Source: Sulfuritalea sp. (GTDB lineage Bacteria; Pseudomonadota; Gammaproteobacteria; Burkholderiales; Rhodocyclaceae). From it: 64,000 nucleotides of DNA. The stretch covers positions 1-64,000 of the forward strand of contig JALHPU010000003.1 in assembly GCA_022842325.1 (NCBI GenBank). The letters run 5' to 3'. Of the stretch, positions 59,678 to 64,000 are shown one piece after another. Both the position numbers and the translations under genes were made by a program. The notes beneath the pieces were generated by a model. That model was given only the letters and a program-made list of their open reading frames with translations. It did not search any database and was not told where the DNA came from. The first letter of the stretch is position 1. The number at the start of each line of letters is the position of its first letter.

Positions 59678-60685
59678 TCAGACCGCCTGCGCGACGCTGC
59701 GCGCCCGCAACTGCCCGCAAGCGCCGGCGATATCCTGCCCGGCTGATTGGCGCAGTTTGGCGAAGATGCCGTGACGATAAAGATGCTTCGACATGGCCTC
59801 GGCGCGCGTCGAAGAGGGTCGGTCGAAATCGAGGCCATCGACCTCGTTGTACGGAATGAAGTTCATCACCGCGTACTTGCCCCTGAGCAGGCGCACGATG
59901 CCGTCGAGTTCTTCGTCGGTGTCATTGATGCCCTCCAGCAGCGTCCATTGGTACTGGATCGGGTAGCCGGTGGCTCGGGCGTAGGTCTCGCCCAGTTCAA
60001 CGAGTTCTGCCGGATCGATCGCCTGCGCCTTGGGCAGCAATCTTTCGCGCAGCCCGGCGCACGTCGTGTGCAGCGAGAGCGCCAGGGCCGGCTTGACTGC
60101 GGCGCGCGGCAATCGCTCGAACACGCGCCGATCGCCGACGGTGGAGAACACCAGGCTTTTGTGGCCGATGCCGCCCGCCGTGCCGAGCAGTTCGATGGCG
60201 TCCAGTACGTTGTCGATGTTGTGGGCCGGCTCGCCCATGCCCATGAAGACCACCTTGGTTACCTTGCGTCGGGCGCGGGCCAGCACCACCTGGGCAACGA
60301 TCTCGGCGCTGCCGAGCTGGCGCAACAGGCCGCTGCGCCCCGTCATGCAGAAGGTGCAGCCGACGGCACAGCCGACCTGGCTCGACACGCAGACCCCCTG
60401 GCGCGGCAGCAGCACGGTCTCCACGGTCTGGCCGTCGGCCAGTTCCACCAGCAGGCGAATCGAGCCGTCGGCGCCGACATGTTCGGCGCGCACGCAGGCC
60501 AGCCTGGCCAGCTCGGCGGCCAGCGCCGGCAGGGCGGCGCGAACCGGCAGCGGATGGAAGTGCTCGGCCGCGACCGGGCCGTGGTCGAGCGGCAGGGCGC
60601 GCGTCCAGGCACGCAGGATGCGCTCCGCGTGGCAGGACTTGGCGCCGTCGCGGTGCAGGGTTTGTCGGATCTGTTCGATGCGCAT
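59678..60685 (-). CDS. RlmN/Cfr-family radical SAM RNA methyltransferase
   Basis: 335 residues. Radical SAM cluster motif CAVGCTFC (Cys106, Cys110, Cys113), VVFMGMGEPAHNIDNVLDAI, STVGDRRVFERLP, the catalytic C-terminal Cys323 in DIAGACGQLR. Methylates C2 of adenosine in 23S rRNA/tRNA if RlmN-like. Context is not that of the standard rlmN (ndk, pilF, hisS), so this may be a second copy with a different target. ATG 60685; upstream extension lacks protein character. Confidence 0.88.
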   Translation of the reverse strand: MRIEQIRQTLHRDGAKSCHAERILRAWTRALPLDHGPVAAEHFHPLPVRAALPALAAELARLACVRAEHVGADGSIRLLVELADGQTVETVLLPRQGVCVSSQVGCAVGCTFCMTGRSGLLRQLGSAEIVAQVVLARARRKVTKVVFMGMGEPAHNIDNVLDAIELLGTAGGIGHKSLVFSTVGDRRVFERLPRAAVKPALALSLHTTCAGLRERLLPKAQAIDPAELVELGETYARATGYPIQYQWTLLEGINDTDEELDGIVRLLRGKYAVMNFIPYNEVDGLDFDRPSSTRAEAMSKHLYRHGIFAKLRQSAGQDIAGACGQLRARSVAQAV

Positions 60686-60932
60686 GGGACCAGAGGTGGC
60701 TATGTCCAATGGCACTACCTTAACCCATGTTTGTCGACCGCCTCGGAAACCTCCATTGCATCCAGCAGATGCGGCCAACATGTGCCGTCTGACCAGCCTG
60801 CGCCGAAGCTGGCCGTTCTCATCGGCAACTGCGCCGGGGAAAATCCGGTTTCCCTTGACGGTGGCATGGGCGCGCCACCTTCCTTCCGCTCGCCAACGCG
60901 GCTATATTGGTCCCGAAGGAGGAGCGGGAGGC

Positions 60933-61034
60933 ATGAACCCTTGGTCAACCATCTGCACAGCTCGCGGCTGCGCAGGCCAGCGCTTGACGGATCGGGCCTT
61001 CCTGCCGCCAGGCCGGACGGCTGATCGCCCATGA
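60933..61034 (+). CDS. Possible 33-aa small protein coupled to the phosphoesterase
   Basis: ATG 60933 is preceded by a strong GGAGG-rich ribosome site (60918-60931), and its TGA overlaps the ATG of the next gene (ATGA). That next gene has no ribosome site of its own, so translation of this frame would carry ribosomes to it. The peptide begins MNPWSTICTARGCAGQ and has two cysteines. TATATT at 60903-60908 could be a -10. The rest of the 345-base gap (60686-61030) holds no other gene that I recognise. Confidence 0.4.
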   Translation: MNPWSTICTARGCAGQRLTDRAFLPPGRTADRP

Positions 61035-61771
61035 AGATTGCGGTCCTGGCCGACATCCACGGCAACCTCGAAGCCTTGCGCGCCTGCCTGGCCCATGCCG
61101 AGCGGGAGGGCGCCGAGATGCATGTCTTTCTCGGCGACCTGGTGGGCTACGGCGCCGATCCGGTCGCCTGCCTCGACCTGCTGGCTGACCATGCGGCCAG
61201 AGGCGCGCTGCTGGTCCGGGGCAATCACGATGATGCAGCGCTGGGCGGGCTGTGCGAAAACATGAACTTCGTCGCCCGCGAAGCGACCTACTGGACACGT
61301 GCCCAGTTGGGCGACAGCGAGCGCGAGTTCCTCGCGTCCCTGCCCTACGCGGCGCGGCGCGGCAATCTGCTGTTCGTTCATGCCGGCGTCGATGCGCCGG
61401 ACCAATGGGATTACATCACCAGCAGCCTGCGGGCCGCACGCTGCATGGATGCCGCGCAGGCGAGCGTGACCTTCGCCGGGCACGTACACCACCCGGCGCT
61501 GTACTTCGCGGCCGGCAGCGGCGTGCATCACTTCCTGCCCGTCGCAGGTACGCCGATTCCACTCGCCGGCCGCCGGCGCTGGCTGGCGATTGGCGGTGCC
61601 GTCGGCCAGCCGCGCGACGGCAACAACGCGGCAGCGTATGCGATTTATGATGAAGAAAAGCGCATGCTGAAATACTTTCGCGTGCCCTACGACCACATGA
61701 CGGCTGCGCGCAAGATCCTCGCCGCCGGCCTGCCGCAACGATTGGCACTGCGCCTGCAAAAAGGGGAATGA
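61031..61771 (+). CDS. Metallophosphoesterase (YfcE/ApaH-like)
   Basis: 246 residues. Calcineurin-like metal motifs: LADIHGNLEAL (D-x-H), FLGDLVGYGADP (GD), VRGNHDDA (GNH), FVHAG and FAGHVHHPALYF (GHxH). The di-metal site is complete. The ATG overlaps the TGA of a possible upstream small frame, and the stop is followed immediately by the kinase start (TGAATG), so it is co-translated with a protein kinase-Usp gene: a phosphatase/kinase pair. Confidence 0.9.
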   Translation: MKIAVLADIHGNLEALRACLAHAEREGAEMHVFLGDLVGYGADPVACLDLLADHAARGALLVRGNHDDAALGGLCENMNFVAREATYWTRAQLGDSEREFLASLPYAARRGNLLFVHAGVDAPDQWDYITSSLRAARCMDAAQASVTFAGHVHHPALYFAAGSGVHHFLPVAGTPIPLAGRRRWLAIGGAVGQPRDGNNAAAYAIYDEEKRMLKYFRVPYDHMTAARKILAAGLPQRLALRLQKGE

Positions 61772-63187
61772 ATGGACAGCGCTGCGCACCTCAGGCCGGG
61801 AACGCAGATCGACGCCTACCGCGTGCAGGAAAAACTGCGCGAAGGAGGCATGGCGGTGCTTTACCGGGTCGCCGCAATCGACGGCGGCGAAGCCGGCCTG
61901 TTGAAAATACCGAAGCTGGAATTCGGCAACCATCCGGCGTGTTATGCCGGCTTCGAGGTCGAGCAGATGATCCTCGGGCGGGTCGCCGGACCGCATGTGC
62001 CGCGTTTGCTGGCCAGCGGCGAGAGCGACTGCGGTCCCTACCTGGTCATGGAAAACATTTCCGGCAGATCGCTCGCCGCTTTCGCTGCGGACGCACCGCT
62101 GCCGGCCACCGAGGTCGCCCGCCTCGGTGCCGCGCTGGCCTCGGCGCTGCATGATCTGCATCGGCAGGAAGTGGTGCACCACGACATCAAGCCGTCGCAT
62201 GCAATCCTGCGCGAGGATGGTCAGGCGACGCTGATCGACTTCGGGCTGGCCTTTCACGGCCACCTGCCCGATCTGGCCGAAGCCGAATCGGATAAACCGC
62301 TGGGCACGATCGCCTACATCTCGCCGGAGCAGATTGCCGGTGTGCGCGGCGATCCGCGCAGCGATGTGTTTTCGCTCGGGGCGATCCTCTACCTTCTGGC
62401 CACCGGCCGGCTGCCCTTCGGCGAACCGACCGGCATGGGCGGTCTGCGGCGGCGTCTCTATGTCGATCCGCTGCCGCCGCGCCGCATCATCCACGATCTG
62501 CCCGAGTGGCTGCAGGAAATCATCCTGCATTGCCTCGAAGTGCACACCGAAGCCCGCTATGCCACAGCGGCGCAGGTAGCGCACGATCTGACGCACCCCG
62601 ACCAGGTGGCACTGACGGAACGCGGTCGCCGCATGAAACGCGCGGGGCCCCTGGTTGCCGCCCGACGCTGGCTGGCGGCGCTGTCCGCACCACCGCCCGT
62701 GCACAAGCCGCCGACAGCGTACCTGGCGCTGGCGCCGCACGTTCTCGTCGCAGTCGATACCGCCTGCAACAGCGAGGCCCTGTTTCAGGCCCTGCGCGAC
62801 GCCACGCGACGCACCATCGGCGGCGAGCAACACTGGCGCGTGAGCTGCGTCAGCGTGCTGGAGCCCTCGCTGCTGACCGAGCAGGAAGACGGCGCCGAGA
62901 TCATGCGCGGGCTGCACCTGCAGCGCCTGGTGGAATTGCACCACTGGGCGCAGCCGCTCGGCCTGCCGCAGGAACGCCTGCGCTTTCACGTACTCGAAGG
63001 CAGTGATGTGCCGGCCCGGCTGATCGACTACGCCCGCGCCAGTCATGCTGATCACATCATCATCGGCGCGCGCGGCAGTTCGGGTTTACGGCGATTTCTC
63101 GGCAGTGTGTCCGCACGCGTGGCGGCCGAGGCGCCGTGCACGGTGACTGTGGTTCGCGCCGCGCATGCATCCGGCATCGGCACTTAA
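61772..63187 (+). CDS. Ser/Thr protein kinase fused to a universal-stress domain
   Basis: 471 residues. Kinase domain (10-280): glycine-poor loop LREGGMAVLYR, ATP Lys45 (LLKIPK), catalytic loop HHDIKPSH (Asp138, with His143 in place of the usual Asn), DFG at 156-158, and SPEQIAG activation segment. A helical linker (290-320) joins a C-terminal UspA domain (325-465; HVLVAVDTACNSEALFQAL; DHIIIGARGSSGLRRFLGSV with the ATP-binding GxxGxR-like motif). No transmembrane helix. Probably a cytosolic stress or energy-sensing kinase paired with the upstream phosphoesterase. Confidence 0.92.
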   Translation: MDSAAHLRPGTQIDAYRVQEKLREGGMAVLYRVAAIDGGEAGLLKIPKLEFGNHPACYAGFEVEQMILGRVAGPHVPRLLASGESDCGPYLVMENISGRSLAAFAADAPLPATEVARLGAALASALHDLHRQEVVHHDIKPSHAILREDGQATLIDFGLAFHGHLPDLAEAESDKPLGTIAYISPEQIAGVRGDPRSDVFSLGAILYLLATGRLPFGEPTGMGGLRRRLYVDPLPPRRIIHDLPEWLQEIILHCLEVHTEARYATAAQVAHDLTHPDQVALTERGRRMKRAGPLVAARRWLAALSAPPPVHKPPTAYLALAPHVLVAVDTACNSEALFQALRDATRRTIGGEQHWRVSCVSVLEPSLLTEQEDGAEIMRGLHLQRLVELHHWAQPLGLPQERLRFHVLEGSDVPARLIDYARASHADHIIIGARGSSGLRRFLGSVSARVAAEAPCTVTVVRAAHASGIGT

Positions 63188-63189
63188 AC

Positions 63190-63209
63190 TTTTGATCCTG
63201 AAATCAAAA
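63190..63209. other. Perfect inverted repeat after kinase gene
   Basis: TTTTGAT-CCTGAA-ATCAAAA, 7-bp arms, right after the kinase stop. The spacing (6) differs from that of an FNR site (4), so it is more likely a weak terminator or other operator. The 158-base gap to the rhodanese gene holds no clear promoter. Confidence 0.45.
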
Positions 63210-63345
63210 CATTTGATTGATGATGAATAGTTCCGTAGTCTGATTACGCAGGACGCGAACCGACAACCATAGTCGGGAGCGTCTGCAAATGCTTTCACTT
63301 TGCCGCGGCACCCGCCGCAGATCGCATATACGGAGGAGGAAAATC

Positions 63346-63801
63346 ATGCGCACCATCAAGCAAACATTCATCACGCTCGTCAGTTGCGGATTTCTGGCTG
63401 CCAGCGGCAGCGCGCTTGCCCAGGAAACACCCACCGCGGCACCTGCCGGCGTCAAGCTGGTCGAGGCCAAGGCAGTGCAGGACCTGCAGGCCAAGGGCGC
63501 GGTACTGATCGACACGCGCAGGGCCAACGAATTTGCCGAAGCCACCATCAAGGGTGCCATTTCCGTGCCCTACGATCCGGAAAAGAGCGCGAAGGATGCG
63601 AACTTCGACGCGGCCCAGGACAAATACGACATGGGCAAGATCGCCGACAAGAACAAGGACTACGTGGTGTTCTGCAATTCCGGCACCTGCTGGAAGTCCT
63701 TCAAGGCGGCCGTCGTGATGGCCAAGGCCGGCTACAAGAACGTGCACTGGTACCGCAACGGCGTTCCCGACTGGAAGGCCCGCAAGCTGCCGATGGAATA
63801 A
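63346..63801 (+). CDS. Periplasmic rhodanese-domain protein
   Basis: 151 residues: signal peptide (ends GSALA), single rhodanese domain (AVLIDTRRANEFAEATIKGAI; YVVFCNSGTCWKSFKAA), active-site Cys110 with the loop CNSGTCWKS and an extra Cys114. ATG 63346 follows GGAGGAGG. Likely moves sulfane sulfur or thiols in the periplasm. Monocistronic; a 9-bp hairpin (63828) lies after it. Confidence 0.93.
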   Translation: MRTIKQTFITLVSCGFLAASGSALAQETPTAAPAGVKLVEAKAVQDLQAKGAVLIDTRRANEFAEATIKGAISVPYDPEKSAKDANFDAAQDKYDMGKIADKNKDYVVFCNSGTCWKSFKAAVVMAKAGYKNVHWYRNGVPDWKARKLPME

Positions 63802-63827
63802 GTCCCCGTGATGTTTCGTCTATAGAT

Positions 63828-63851
63828 AGCGGAGGCCCTTGCGCCTCCGCT
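63828..63851. terminator. Terminator-like hairpin after rhodanese gene
   Basis: AGCGGAGGC-CCTTGC-GCCTCCGCT, 9-bp perfect stem, 27 bases after the rhodanese stop; followed by GTCTGTCC, a weak pyrimidine tail. Confidence 0.6.
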
Positions 63852-63930
63852 GTCTGTCCGCGGCGCCCTGTCGCGGAAGCTGTCCCTGGTAGCTTGGCTC
63901 TTTCACACGCGGCAATATGGAGGAACGGCA

Positions 63931-64000
63931 ATGGTCTATACAAAAAAATCGCCCGCGCTTTTCATCATCGGTCTGGTGATGCTGCTGTGGGGCTGGCTCA
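63931..64000 (+). CDS. Start of a membrane protein, cut by the window edge
   Basis: ATG 63931 preceded by GGAGGAAC. The first 23 codons encode a basic start (MVYTKKSPALF) and the beginning of a transmembrane helix. Too short to identify. Continues beyond base 64000. Confidence 0.6.
   Translation, partial: MVYTKKSPALFIIGLVMLLWGWL

Noticed and set aside
63190..63209. FNR box before the rhodanese gene
   Set aside because: The half-sites TTGAT and ATCAA are separated by six bases, not four, and lie 137 bases from the gene.

Overview
The window is GC-rich, densely coded chromosomal DNA, most likely from a betaproteobacterium of the Rhodocyclales/Sulfuritalea type. This is inferred from the gene set: a type IV minor-pilin operon, an NAD(P)H-linked 2-oxoacid oxidoreductase like the phenylglyoxylate (Pad) enzyme, several c-di-GMP proteins, a bacteriohemerythrin, an FNR-type promoter, and the lineage-typical YceI, cytochrome b561 and DUF2249 genes. 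No rRNA, tRNA, CRISPR array, prophage or intact insertion sequence was seen. Small dispersed repeats of the REP type are frequent, and two of them sit inside reading frames.

Layout. 1-1.5 kb: hydroxypyruvate isomerase and glycerate kinase (cut by the left edge). 1.7-3.5 kb: cytochrome b561 and two YceI proteins. 3.5-7.4 kb: a leftward group of genes of unknown function, including an HTH / [2Fe-2S] ferredoxin / flavin-reductase fusion followed by a LexA-like protein lacking its catalytic lysine. 7.4-8.2 kb: a 43-bp tandem repeat and a small coiled-coil protein. 8.3-16.8 kb: a leftward minor-pilin operon (pilE-like, fimT, pilV, pilW, pilX, pilY1, then a TonB-like gene). 17.1-19.0 kb: a NarL-type two-component pair. 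19.3-22.9 kb: TonB-dependent receptor, YfiR-like protein and diguanylate cyclase in one operon. 23.0-24.9 kb: L-lactate dehydrogenase and bacteriohemerythrin.

25.0-43.4 kb is the most striking region. A leftward run carries a complex-I/hydrogenase-4-like membrane complex (hyfBCEFGI type) whose large subunit lacks the NiFe ligands, preceded by an SLC13 transporter, a SulP transporter with an inserted coiled coil, and a P-loop kinase. Diverging from it are an OmpR-type two-component pair and a second SulP protein fused to STAS and two universal-stress domains. The arrangement suggests ion-motive energy conversion coupled to anion transport.

43.4-52.6 kb: a large unknown membrane protein, a cobalamin adenosyltransferase and a GT39 glycosyltransferase (both carrying in-frame REP-like insertions), a second diguanylate cyclase, an FNR-controlled DUF2249/FmdE pair, a cyclic-nucleotide-binding protein, a UbiA-type prenyltransferase and DAHP synthase. 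52.7-57.3 kb: a four-gene 2-oxoacid oxidoreductase. 57.6-59.4 kb: an AT-richer TetR-DsrE-DsrE block with a clear promoter and operator. 59.7-64 kb: an RlmN-like radical SAM protein, a metallophosphoesterase / protein kinase-Usp pair, a periplasmic rhodanese and the start of a membrane protein cut by the right edge.
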